Notes: generated from the letters alone by a model not told the origin. 7,240 bases of DNA from Marinosulfonomonas sp. (GCA_015494385.1 WGBJ01000428.1:1-7240); one strand, 5' to 3'; shown: positions 1 to 6,440, counted from the stretch's first letter. A program made the numbers and translations.

Positions 1-1
1 G

Positions 2-1300
2 GAAATGGCCAAGCTGCAAGACGAGATCGACGCACAAAACCTGTGGGATCTGGATGCGCAAATCGATGTCAGCATGGAGGCTTTGCGCTGCCCCCCCGAT
101 GACGCCGATGTCACCACCCTTTCGGGCGGCGAACTGCGCCGCGTTGCGCTGTGCAAGCTGCTGCTGGAAGCGCCCGACATGCTGCTGCTGGACGAGCCGA
201 CCAACCACCTTGATGCCGAAACCATCGCCTGGCTGCAACAGCACCTGATGGACTATAAGGGCACCATCCTGATCGTCACCCACGACCGCTATTTCCTTGA
301 CGACATTACCTCGTGGATTCTGGAACTGGACCGTGGTCAGGGCATCCCGTGGGAAGGCAACTATTCCTCGTGGCTGGAGCAAAAGGCCAAGCGGCTTCAG
401 CAAGAGGCCCGCGAGGACAAATCCCGCCAGAAAACGCTGGAACGCGAACTGGAATGGATGCGCCAATCGCCCAAGGCCCGCCAGGCCAAATCCAAGGCCC
501 GTATCAACGCTTATAACGACATGGCCAACATGTCCGAGCGCGAGAAAATGGGCAAAGCCCAGATCATCATCCCCAACGGCCCGCGCCTTGGCAACAAGGT
601 GATCGAGGTCGAGGGACTGAAAAAGGCGATGGGGGACAAACTGCTGGTCGAAGACCTCAGCTTCGCCCTGCCGCCCGGCGCGATTGTCGGGGTGATCGGC
701 CCCAACGGCGCGGGTAAAACCACGCTGTTCAGGATGCTGACAGGGCAGGAAAAACCCGACGCCGGCACGGTTGAATATGGTGACACGGTGCAACTGTCCT
801 ATGTGGATCAATCCCGCGATGATCTGGACGACAACGCGACGGTGTGGGAGGCAATCACCGACAGTCAGGACATCATCATGCTTGGCGATGCCGAAATGAA
901 TTCCCGCGCCTATTGCTCGGCGTTCAACTTCAAGGGTGGTGATCAGCAGAAGAAGCTGTCGATGCTATCAGGCGGCGAGCGCAACCGTGTGCATATGGCC
1001 CGCCTGTTGCGATCCGGCGGAAACGTGCTGTTGCTCGATGAGCCGACCAATGACCTTGACGTCGAAACCCTGCGCGCGCTGGAAGACGCGCTGGTCGATT
1101 TTGCCGGTTGCGCTGTTGTCATCTCGCACGATCGCTTCTTCTTGGATCGGATTTGCACACACATTCTGGCGTTTGAAGGCGAGGCGCATGTGGAGTGGTT
1201 CGAGGGAAATTTCGAGGATTACGAGGAAGACAAGAAACGCCGGTTGGGTGCCGATGCGCTGGAGCCGAAGCGGGTGAAGTTCAAGAAGTTTGTGAGGTAG
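2..1300 (+). CDS. ettA: EttA, energy-dependent translational throttle ABC-F ATPase (5'-truncated)
   Basis: EttA is a cytoplasmic ABC-F ATPase with no membrane domain. It binds the ribosomal E site and gates early elongation according to the ATP/ADP ratio. Counting from the first in-window Met, the first ATPase domain shows signature LSGGE (39-43), Walker B LLLDEP (60-65) and switch histidine THD (92-94). The inter-domain tRNA-interaction arm spans about 105-190 and contains IPWEGNYSSW. The second domain has Walker A GPNGAGKTT (232-240), signature LSGGE (321-325), Walker B LLLDEP (342-347) and SHD (374-376). The arm and the C-terminal LGADALEPKR closely match E. coli EttA as I recall it, which separates it from Uup and other ABC-F proteins. 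E. coli EttA is about 555 residues, so roughly 120 N-terminal residues, including the first Walker A, lie outside the window. The Met at base 5 is internal because the frame runs open to the window edge. The stop codon TAG belongs to the adjoining REP element. Confidence 0.95.
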   Translation, partial: EMAKLQDEIDAQNLWDLDAQIDVSMEALRCPPDDADVTTLSGGELRRVALCKLLLEAPDMLLLDEPTNHLDAETIAWLQQHLMDYKGTILIVTHDRYFLDDITSWILELDRGQGIPWEGNYSSWLEQKAKRLQQEAREDKSRQKTLERELEWMRQSPKARQAKSKARINAYNDMANMSEREKMGKAQIIIPNGPRLGNKVIEVEGLKKAMGDKLLVEDLSFALPPGAIVGVIGPNGAGKTTLFRMLTGQEKPDAGTVEYGDTVQLSYVDQSRDDLDDNATVWEAITDSQDIIMLGDAEMNSRAYCSAFNFKGGDQQKKLSMLSGGERNRVHMARLLRSGGNVLLLDEPTNDLDVETLRALEDALVDFAGCAVVISHDRFFLDRICTHILAFEGEAHVEWFEGNFEDYEEDKKRRLGADALEPKRVKFKKFVR

Positions 1301-1338
1301 GGTGGGCGGTTCCGCGCCCAAGCGCGGGTTCGCCCACC
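1297..1338 (+). repeat. REP-like hairpin 1 with 5' GTAG tetranucleotide
   Basis: GTAG (1297-1300) is followed at once by an imperfect palindrome. GGTGGGCG (1301-1308) pairs perfectly with CGCCCACC (1331-1338). A three-base, largely unpaired step follows, then CCGCGC (1312-1317) pairs with GCGCGG (1322-1327) around the loop CCAA. A GTAG foot followed by a hairpin with an internal mismatch is the architecture of REP sequences mobilised or bound by RAYT enzymes in enterobacteria and pseudomonads. The hairpin starts on the base after the ettA stop codon and could also limit readthrough of ettA. No T-run follows it, so it is not a standard intrinsic terminator. Confidence 0.85.
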
Positions 1339-1372
1339 ATTCTGGAAAATTACAAACGGGACAATTACAAAC
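1339..1372. repeat. Spacer between the two REPs, with a 12-bp direct repeat
   Basis: The 34-bp AT-richer spacer contains AATTACAAACGG at 1348-1359. A second exact copy at 1363-1374 runs two bases into the next REP. The period is 15 bp. It may be a trace of how the paired element formed, or an internal duplication by slippage. Confidence 0.7.
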
Positions 1373-1415
1373 GGTGGGCGAACCTGCGGCTACGCCACAG
1401 AACCGCCCACCCTAC
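1373..1415 (-). repeat. REP-like hairpin 2, inverted, with GTAG tetranucleotide
   Basis: Read on the minus strand from 1415, the sequence begins GTAGGGTGGGCGGTTC. These 16 bases are identical to the start of REP 1 on the plus strand (1297-1312). GGTGGGCG (1373-1380) pairs with CGCCCACC (1404-1411). A three-base internal mismatch follows, then CTG/CAG (1384-1386/1398-1400), one mismatch, and GGC/GCC (1388-1390/1394-1396) around a 3-base loop. The GTAG feet of the two REPs lie at the outer ends, so 1297-1415 forms an inverted pair of BIME type. This copy ends 14 bp past the RAYT stop codon. Confidence 0.85.
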
Positions 1416-1429
1416 ACCATCGCCCAAAT

Positions 1430-1951
1430 TCAGGCGCTTTGTTTTGTTTCCAGATCGCCACCCCACTCTGGTGAAACCATCCCGCGTGCAATTTCCCGAT
1501 GGATGGACGAGAACGGCCAATCCACGGCGCGTTCGGCAAACCCGTGTTTCACCGGATTGCCCCAACAATACTCTACATGATTACGGTAATCCCGTTCGTC
1601 ACGGATCAAATGCTCCCAAAACCGCCTCTGCCAGATGCCCTTTTCCCGCTTTGCCACCAAACTTGGACGCTGCGGTGCTTTCATGCCAATCCGGTGCGAG
1701 AACCGCCCTTTGATCAACCGCCACCGTGTGGAAAAATCGGCATCCCCCTTGGGCAACGTCCATACCGCGTGGATATGATCCGGCAAAACCACCATCGCGT
1801 CACACACGAATGGCCGCTGCGCCATCGTGGCCGAAAATGCCGCCCGCAGATCGTCAATCCGCTCGACCAGCAAATCCCCACCCCGACGGGCAAGGTTCAC
1901 GCTAAAGAAATAACTGGCTCCGGTCACACGGGCGCGACGATAGTTTGACAT
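1430..1951 (-). CDS. REP-associated tyrosine transposase (RAYT, Y1 HUH family)
   Basis: RAYTs are single-strand DNA nucleases related to IS200/IS605 TnpA. They bind and cut REP hairpins and are usually domesticated single-copy genes. The 173-residue protein has the family's usual size. It shows the metal-binding HUH pair H59-I-H61 in LPDHIH, followed by WQRRFWEH (107-114). The expected catalytic tyrosine is most likely Y128 in VEYCWGNPVKHG, the counterpart of the common YIHxNPVKHG motif. WPFSS (145-149) is the usual family tail. The frame is intact with no lost catalytic residue, so the enzyme is probably active or was until recently. It lies 35 bp after argF on the same strand and converges on ettA. 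Two REP hairpins flank its 3' side and none is seen at its 5' side. The ATG start is supported by GAAGG seven bases upstream, inside a hairpin loop that may restrain translation. Target specificity is not readable from sequence alone. Confidence 0.92.
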   Translation of the reverse strand: MSNYRRARVTGASYFFSVNLARRGGDLLVERIDDLRAAFSATMAQRPFVCDAMVVLPDHIHAVWTLPKGDADFSTRWRLIKGRFSHRIGMKAPQRPSLVAKREKGIWQRRFWEHLIRDERDYRNHVEYCWGNPVKHGFAERAVDWPFSSIHREIARGMVSPEWGGDLETKQSA

Positions 1952-1974
1952 GACCGTACCTTCGCACGGTCATG
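1949..1974 (-). promoter_or_regulatory. Hairpin enclosing the RAYT ribosome binding site and start codon
   Basis: CATGACCGT (1949-1957) and ACGGTCATG (1966-1974) form a perfect 9-bp inverted repeat with an 8-base loop. In the RAYT mRNA the loop carries the GAAGG ribosome binding site (1959-1963) and the 3' arm ends in the ATG start codon. Folding would therefore hide the start codon. Control of tnpA by mRNA folding is known for IS200. A role here is inferred. It could also act as a weak barrier at the end of argF, but it lacks a T-run. Confidence 0.6.
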
Positions 1975-1986
1975 GTAAACAACGGG

Positions 1987-2913
1987 TTAAACCCCCAGAC
2001 ACCACCGCATCACCGCCTTTTGCGCATGCAGACGGTTCTCGGCCTCGTCAAAGATCACCGACTTTTCGCCATCCATCACCGACGAGGTCACCTCTTCGTC
2101 GCGGTGCGCGGGCAGGCAGTGCATGAACAGGGCGTCATCCTTGGCCAGGTCCATCAGATGGTCGTTCACCTGATAGGGTTTCAACAGGTTGTGGCGGCGC
2201 TGGCGGGTTGACTGGCTGTCGTGCATCGAAACCCAGGTGTCGGCCACCACCAGATCGGCCCCCTGCACCGCCTTTTCGGCGTCCCGTTCAATCACCACAT
2301 TCACACCCTTGCTGCGGGCAAATTCCACGAATTCGGGTTCCGGATCCAGCGAAGCCGGACCGGTAAAGGTAAAGTCGAACCCGAACTGCCCCGCCGCATG
2401 CAGGAAAGAGGCGCAAACATTGTTGCCGTCCCCCGCCCAGACCACTTTCTTGCCCTTGATCGAACCGCGGTGTTCCTCGTAGGTCATCACATCGGCCATG
2501 ATCTGACAGGGGTGGGTGCGATTGGTCAGCCCGTTGATCACCGGCACATCGGCGTATTCGGCCAGCTCCTGCAGCACGGATTCCTCGAAGGTGCGGATCA
2601 TGATCATATCGACGTAACGCGACAGAACCCGCGCGGTGTCGGCGATGCTTTCGCCATGCCCCAACTGCATATCGGCACCGGACAGAACCATCGTCTGCCC
2701 GCCCATCTGCCGCACACCCACGTCAAAGGAAACCCGCGTGCGGGTTGACGGCTTTTCGAAAATCAGCGCAACCATGTGGTTTTTCAGCGGCTGTTCAGCG
2801 TCCGGCGTGCCCTTTGGCAGGCCTTTGCGGGCCTCTTTCATCACACGGGCCTGTTCGATCATATTCCGCAGATCGTCGGCATCTGTGGTGTGAATATCCA
2901 GAAAATGGTTCAT
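1987..2913 (-). CDS. argF: Ornithine carbamoyltransferase
   Basis: This cytoplasmic enzyme transfers the carbamoyl group from carbamoyl phosphate to L-ornithine, giving citrulline and phosphate, in the arginine pathway. The 308-residue length is normal for a bacterial anabolic OTCase. The carbamoyl-phosphate loop S-T-R-T-R is at 56-60, and HPCQ at 134-137 marks the second phosphate-contact site. DTWVSM (225-230) is the ornithine-binding SMG-type loop, here with SMH rather than the common SMG. HCLPAH (265-270) holds the conserved active-site cysteine C266. All key residues are present. The ATG start overlaps the argD stop as ATGA (2910-2913). AAAGGA (2922-2927), eight bases upstream and inside argD, is its ribosome binding site, so the two genes are probably translationally coupled. 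A RAYT gene follows 35 bp downstream. Confidence 0.97.
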   Translation of the reverse strand: MNHFLDIHTTDADDLRNMIEQARVMKEARKGLPKGTPDAEQPLKNHMVALIFEKPSTRTRVSFDVGVRQMGGQTMVLSGADMQLGHGESIADTARVLSRYVDMIMIRTFEESVLQELAEYADVPVINGLTNRTHPCQIMADVMTYEEHRGSIKGKKVVWAGDGNNVCASFLHAAGQFGFDFTFTGPASLDPEPEFVEFARSKGVNVVIERDAEKAVQGADLVVADTWVSMHDSQSTRQRRHNLLKPYQVNDHLMDLAKDDALFMHCLPAHRDEEVTSSVMDGEKSVIFDEAENRLHAQKAVMRWCLGV

Positions 2914-4094
2914 GATTTCAGTCCTTTGGAAACTTCGCTTGCGGCCTTGTCCAGCCGTGCCACGCCTTCGGCAATATCTTCATCGGGGATGTTCAGCGCG
3001 GGCAAAAGCCGCACCACATTATCCGCCGCCGGCACGATCAGCACTTCGGCCCCGTAGGCCGCGTTGATCACATCCATGTTGGGCGCCTTGCATTTCAGAC
3101 CCAGCATCAGGCCCGCCCCGCGCACGCCCTCGAACACATCGGGGTGCGCCGCAACCAGCCCTTCCAGCGACTGGCGCAAGGTGCCGGCCTTGCGGTTCAC
3201 ATCGGCCAGAAATTCGTCTGTTGCGACAACCTCCATCACCGCATTGCCCACCGCACAGGCCAGCGGGTTGCCGCCATAGGTCGAGCCATGCGTGCCCGCC
3301 GTCATGCCCGATGCGGCGTTTTCAGTTGCCAGCAACGCGCCCAGAGGGAAGCCCCCGCCGATGCCCTTGGCCACCAGCATGATATCGGGGGCAACACCGG
3401 CCCATTCATGGGCAAACAACTTGCCGGTCCGCCCCATGCCGCACTGGATTTCGTCCAGTACCATCAGCGCGCCCACCTCGTCACAGGCATCGCGCAAGCC
3501 TTTCAGGCAGGCATCCGGCAACGGGCGGATGCCGCCCTCGCCCTGCACAGGCTCAATAATCACCGCCGCCACGGTATCATCCATTTCCGCCGCCAATGCC
3601 TCGTGATCTCCAAACGGCAATTGCACGAAACCGGGCAGCAGCGGGCCAAAGCCTTTGGTCATCTTTTCGGAGCCCGCCGCGGCAATCCCTGCCGCTGAAC
3701 GGCCGTGGAACGACCCTTCAAAGGCGATGATCTTGACCCGCTCGGGCTGGCCCTTTTCGAACCAGTATTTGCGCACCATCTTGATTGCCAGCTCGCAGGC
3801 CTCGGTGCCGGAATTGGTGAAGAACGCGGTGTCGGCGAAGGTGGCCTCGACCAGCTTGTCGGCCAGCGCCTGTTGCTGCGGGATTTCATAGAGGTTCGAT
3901 GTGTGCCAAAGCGCCTGTGCCTGATCGGTCAGCGCATCAACCAAAGCGGGGTAGGCATGGCCCAGAACATTCACCGCGATGCCTGCGCCAAGATCCAGAA
4001 ATCGGCGTCCGTCTGCCTCGATCAACCAGCTTCCTTCGCCTTTGACGAAAGAAAGGGGTGCCCGGTTATAGGTCGGCAAGACAGAAGGTATCAT
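2910..4094 (-). CDS. argD: Acetylornithine aminotransferase
   Basis: This class III (fold type I) PLP-dependent transaminase converts N-acetylglutamate semialdehyde and glutamate to N-acetylornithine and 2-oxoglutarate. ArgD enzymes often also accept succinyldiaminopimelate for lysine synthesis. The 394-residue length is typical. Visible landmarks are [12 protein letters not shown] (94-105), FHGRS (129-133), EPVQGEGG (181-188), [11 protein letters not shown] (214-224) with the cofactor-contact D214, and AKGIGGGFP (242-250) with the Schiff-base lysine K243. [12 protein letters not shown] (268-279) supplies a phosphate-contact threonine. The short length and the coupling to argF favour ArgD over other omega-amino transaminases such as GabT. 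AAAGGA (4103-4108) lies eight bases before the ATG start. It is the first gene of the argD-argF operon and is divergent from the fetAB pair. Confidence 0.96.
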   Translation of the reverse strand: MIPSVLPTYNRAPLSFVKGEGSWLIEADGRRFLDLGAGIAVNVLGHAYPALVDALTDQAQALWHTSNLYEIPQQQALADKLVEATFADTAFFTNSGTEACELAIKMVRKYWFEKGQPERVKIIAFEGSFHGRSAAGIAAAGSEKMTKGFGPLLPGFVQLPFGDHEALAAEMDDTVAAVIIEPVQGEGGIRPLPDACLKGLRDACDEVGALMVLDEIQCGMGRTGKLFAHEWAGVAPDIMLVAKGIGGGFPLGALLATENAASGMTAGTHGSTYGGNPLACAVGNAVMEVVATDEFLADVNRKAGTLRQSLEGLVAAHPDVFEGVRGAGLMLGLKCKAPNMDVINAAYGAEVLIVPAADNVVRLLPALNIPDEDIAEGVARLDKAASEVSKGLKS

Positions 4095-4143
4095 AGCAAA
4101 GTTCCTTTAGAAGAAGCCCTTGGGTGGCGCAAAGCCGGGGGCA

Positions 4144-4156
4144 TGTCAATATTTTA
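4144..4156 (-). promoter_or_regulatory. Possible argD promoter elements
   Basis: On the minus strand TAAAAT (4156-4151) and TTGACA (4149-4144) occur about 50 bases before the argD start. They overlap and cannot be partners of one promoter. TAAAAT could be a -10 box with a poor -35. TTGACA is a perfect -35 box, but nothing like a -10 box lies 16-18 bp downstream. The argD promoter is probably in this 200-bp divergent gap, but its exact position is unresolved. Confidence 0.3.
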
Positions 4157-4232
4157 GGAAGGGGTGTGCCGCATGGCGCGGGATTAAACACGACCCAGCG
4201 GGCCGAAAACGCTGCTTTAGCGTCGGCGTCGG

Positions 4233-4261
4233 TTGCACTGGGCGATATTCGGGCGTTTAAT
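4233..4261 (+). promoter_or_regulatory. Candidate sigma70 promoter for fetAB
   Basis: TTGCAC (4233-4238) and TTTAAT (4256-4261) are separated by exactly 17 bp, close to the sigma70 consensus. Transcription would begin near 4268. That is after the in-frame TTG (4233) and ATG (4263), so neither could serve as the start codon. The first start left is GTG at 4296, which has AAGGA at 4281-4285. Confidence 0.5.
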
Positions 4262-4295
4262 CATGGGAAACGTCTTAGCGAAGGATGGCCCACCT

Positions 4296-4910
4296 GTGAA
4301 CCCCGAAAATCCCCTGCTGAAGGTGCGTGCCCTGACACGCCTGATGATTGGCCCCGTCAGTTTTGGCGTGGGTGCGGGGGAATGTGTGGCGATCACGGGG
4401 CCGTCGGGCACCGGCAAATCGGTGCTTCTGCGCGCGATTGTCGATCTGGATCCGAATGACGGACAGGTGCAGGCCGGTGATGTGATCCGCGCCGATGTCC
4501 CCGCCCCCGACTGGCGCAAAACCGTCGCGATGCTGCCCGCCGAAAGCGGCTGGTGGCTGGATCATGTCGCGCCGCATTTTCAGGCACCGGACAGGATACG
4601 CGGCCAACTGCCTTTGGTGGGCCTGCCCGAAACCGCGATGGAATGGGAGGTCGCCCGCCTGTCCACCGGCGAAAAACACCGGCTTGCCCTGCTGCGCTGT
4701 CTGGAAGGTGGCCCGAAGGTGTTGTTGCTGGACGAACCCACGGCGGCGCTGGACCATGACACCACCCTGCAAATCGAAGCCCTGCTGAAACAGCAACTGG
4801 ACCAAGGCACCGCCATCCTGATCGTCACCCATGACGGGACGCAGGCCAAACGGCTGGCGCATCGCATTTTGCGTCTGGAAGATGGCCAGTTGCAGCGGGT
4901 GGCCGCATGA
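4296..4910 (+). CDS. fetA: FetA-type ABC transporter ATP-binding protein
   Basis: This is the ATPase subunit that would power the FetB membrane protein encoded next to it. In E. coli FetAB (YbbLM) promotes iron export and resistance to peroxide. The substrate here is inferred from the family. With the GTG start the protein has 204 residues. Walker A GPSGTGKS is at 35-42, the signature-region LSTGE at 122-126, Walker B VLLLDEP at 142-148, D-loop AALD at 150-153 and the switch histidine H179 in VTHD. Two features differ from the norm. The signature reads LSTGE instead of LSGGE, and the Q-loop position reads LPAES, with no glutamine. I chose GTG 4296 because AAGGA lies 10 bases upstream and the candidate promoter would exclude earlier starts. 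ATG 4263 (215 residues) and TTG 4233 (225) remain possible. The stop overlaps the fetB start as ATGA. Confidence 0.82.
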   Translation: MNPENPLLKVRALTRLMIGPVSFGVGAGECVAITGPSGTGKSVLLRAIVDLDPNDGQVQAGDVIRADVPAPDWRKTVAMLPAESGWWLDHVAPHFQAPDRIRGQLPLVGLPETAMEWEVARLSTGEKHRLALLRCLEGGPKVLLLDEPTAALDHDTTLQIEALLKQQLDQGTAILIVTHDGTQAKRLAHRILRLEDGQLQRVAA

Positions 4911-5719
4911 GCAACTACATCGCCCTAACCTACACCGATCTGCTGCTGGCCTCGATCTTCCTTGTGATCAACGGGCTGTTGTCGTTGTGGCTGCACCTTG
5001 GGCTGGAACGCAAACTTGCCATCGCTGCGGTGCGTATGGTGGTGCAACTGATACTGGTCGGGCTGCTGCTGAAAAGCCTGTTTTCCATCCTGTCACCGTG
5101 GCTGACCCTGCTGGTCGCCACATCAATGGTGCTGTTTGCAGGCCGCGAGGTCTGGGCGCGGCAGGAACGCAAATTGCGCGGCCTCTGGGGCTTTGGTATC
5201 GGCACGGGGGCGATGGCCTTTGCCGGGGCGGGGATCACGGTGATTGCCCTGACCACAATGATTGGATCGGACCCGTGGTGGACGCCGCGCTTTGCCCTGC
5301 CGGTGCTGGGCATGGTGCTGGGAAACACGATGAACGGCATATCGCTGGCGCTGGACGCATTGCACACCGGTATCAGCCGCGAACGGGTGTCGATCGAGGC
5401 ACAACTGTTGCTGGGTCAAACCCGCTGGTCCGCCCTGCGCCCTGTGCTGCGCCGCGCCTTGCGATCCGGTTTTATGCCGATCATCAACGCAATGGGGGCG
5501 GTCGGCATTGTCTCCCTGCCCGGTATGATGACGGGGCAAATCCTGTCCGGTGTGGACCCGACCGAAGCGGTGAAATACCAGCTGCTGGTGATGTTCCTGA
5601 TTGGCGGGGCAACCGGGTTGGGGGTGCTGGCGGCGACATTCGGATCGGTCTGGCGGCTGACGGACGAGCGCGACCGGCTACGTCTGGAACGGCTAACCAA
5701 ACCCAAAGACTCTGCCTGA
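4907..5719 (+). CDS. fetB: FetB-type ABC transporter permease (UPF0014 family)
   Basis: This inner-membrane partner of the preceding ATPase is probably an exporter of iron or another metal, by analogy with E. coli FetB. The 270-residue protein is close to the family's length of about 260. Hydrophobic segments fall near residues 10-30, 38-58, 62-78, 97-118, 128-149, 190-212 and 224-248. Two family motifs are visible: GMVLGNTMNGISLAL (135-149) and SLPGMMTGQILSGVDP (203-218). Between them E164 to about 187 forms the arginine-rich cytoplasmic loop expected to dock the ATPase. The charged tail (249-270) is cytoplasmic by inference. The start overlaps the fetA stop by four bases (ATGA), so the two subunits are coupled in translation. 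It was once annotated as UPF0014 and is sometimes called YbbM. No metal-binding cluster of His or Cys is evident. Confidence 0.9.
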   Translation: MSNYIALTYTDLLLASIFLVINGLLSLWLHLGLERKLAIAAVRMVVQLILVGLLLKSLFSILSPWLTLLVATSMVLFAGREVWARQERKLRGLWGFGIGTGAMAFAGAGITVIALTTMIGSDPWWTPRFALPVLGMVLGNTMNGISLALDALHTGISRERVSIEAQLLLGQTRWSALRPVLRRALRSGFMPIINAMGAVGIVSLPGMMTGQILSGVDPTEAVKYQLLVMFLIGGATGLGVLAATFGSVWRLTDERDRLRLERLTKPKDSA

Positions 5720-5729
5720 CACCATGACG

Positions 5730-5757
5730 CTTGTATCCTGCGCACGGGGCGTATAAA
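5730..5757 (+). promoter_or_regulatory. Candidate gcrA promoter
   Basis: CTTGTA (5730-5735) and TATAAA (5752-5757), 16 bp apart, resemble an alphaproteobacterial housekeeping promoter. This predicts a leader of about 80 bases before gcrA. A single GANTC site (GACTC, 5708-5712), the motif methylated by CcrM and sensed by GcrA in Caulobacter, lies about 18 bp upstream, in the end of fetB. Confidence 0.4.
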
Positions 5758-5843
5758 ATGCCAGCAACAGAATTCTACCAGAGTGGTCGTTGGAACGGGG
5801 CAAGCCTGCCTGCGCCACGGCCATTTTCAGTTAAGGAAAACAG

Positions 5844-6413
5844 ATGTCCTGGACAGACGAACGTGTTGCCATACTCACTAAAATGTGGGGCGAAGGCCAA
5901 TCGGCCAGCCAAATCGCCAAAGAACTGGGCGGTGTGACCCGTAATGCGGTGATCGGCAAGGTGCATCGCCTTGGCCTGTCCAACCGCGCCACCAGCGGCA
6001 ACAAAGCGGCTGCCAAACCCAAAGCCGCCGCAAAACCAGCGGCAGCCAGAGCGGCCAAACCGGCAGCCAAACCCAAAGCGGCCCCGGCAGCCGCCGCCAC
6101 GACAGCAGCCCCCAAACCCAACCTGCCCCCGCGCAAGGCTATCATTCCGGCAGGGCAACCCTTGCCGCCACAGCCCTCGGCCAATGAAATCAGCCCCGAA
6201 GCGCTGGCCACCGTGCGGGAAGTGGAAAAGAAAGCCAAAAAGATTTCCCTGATGGAATTGACCGAACGGACCTGCAAATGGCCCATCGGTGATCCGGCAA
6301 CAGACGAATTCTGGTTCTGCGGTCTACCTTCGGAACCGGGCAAGCCCTATTGCGAAGCCCATGTTGGCGTGGCCTTCCAGCCGATGTCGGCCCGCCGCGA
6401 TCGCCGGCGCTGA
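5844..6413 (+). CDS. gcrA: GcrA cell cycle regulator
   Basis: GcrA is an alphaproteobacterial transcription cofactor. It binds sigma70 RNA polymerase and promoters carrying CcrM-methylated GANTC sites, and in Caulobacter it drives S-phase and cell-division genes. The 189-residue protein begins with the characteristic helical DNA-binding region MSWTDERVAILTKMW and SASQIAKELGGVTRNAVIGK (20-39). A low-complexity Ala/Lys/Pro linker follows (about 50-98), made of AAKPK-like units. The conserved C-terminal module, which in GcrA contacts sigma70, holds TCKWPIGDP (143-151), FWFCGLPS (156-163) and YCEAH (169-173). C144, C159, C170 and H173 are spaced like a metal site. This is inference. AAGGA (5833-5837), six bases before the ATG, fixes the start. 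The gene is 124 bp after fetB with its own candidate promoter and ends in a strong terminator, so it is probably its own transcription unit. Confidence 0.95.
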   Translation: MSWTDERVAILTKMWGEGQSASQIAKELGGVTRNAVIGKVHRLGLSNRATSGNKAAAKPKAAAKPAAARAAKPAAKPKAAPAAAATTAAPKPNLPPRKAIIPAGQPLPPQPSANEISPEALATVREVEKKAKKISLMELTERTCKWPIGDPATDEFWFCGLPSEPGKPYCEAHVGVAFQPMSARRDRRR

Positions 6414-6440
6414 TTTTCACAGACATACAATTCAGATTAC

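Noticed and set aside
1301..1338. REP 1 as a standard intrinsic terminator of ettA
   Set aside because: The stem is strong but no T-run follows, and the mirrored copy with the same GTAG foot shows it is a repeat element. Some effect on readthrough is still possible.
1348..1374. Two-copy repeat considered as a CRISPR remnant
   Set aside because: Only two 12-bp copies with a 3-bp gap; no array spacing and no cas genes.
1195..1948. Plus-strand frames across the REPs and opposite the RAYT
   Set aside because: They run through hairpins and antisense to a recognisable transposase, with no family resemblance.
3144..3698. Long plus-strand frame opposite argD
   Set aside because: It is a shadow of the GC-biased argD codons; the His/Arg/Ala-rich product has no domain and argD is unambiguous.
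4209..4223. Small hairpin ACGCT/AGCGT in the argD-fetA gap as an operator
   Set aside because: A 5-bp stem is too short to separate from chance in GC-rich DNA.
5731..5937. Open frame starting before gcrA on the plus strand
   Set aside because: It overlaps the gcrA start in another frame, has no ribosome binding site, its first codon is TTG inside the candidate promoter, and the product resembles nothing.
5831..6343. Minus-strand Gly/Ala-rich frame opposite gcrA
   Set aside because: It mirrors the repetitive Ala/Lys/Pro linker of GcrA and has no support as a gene.
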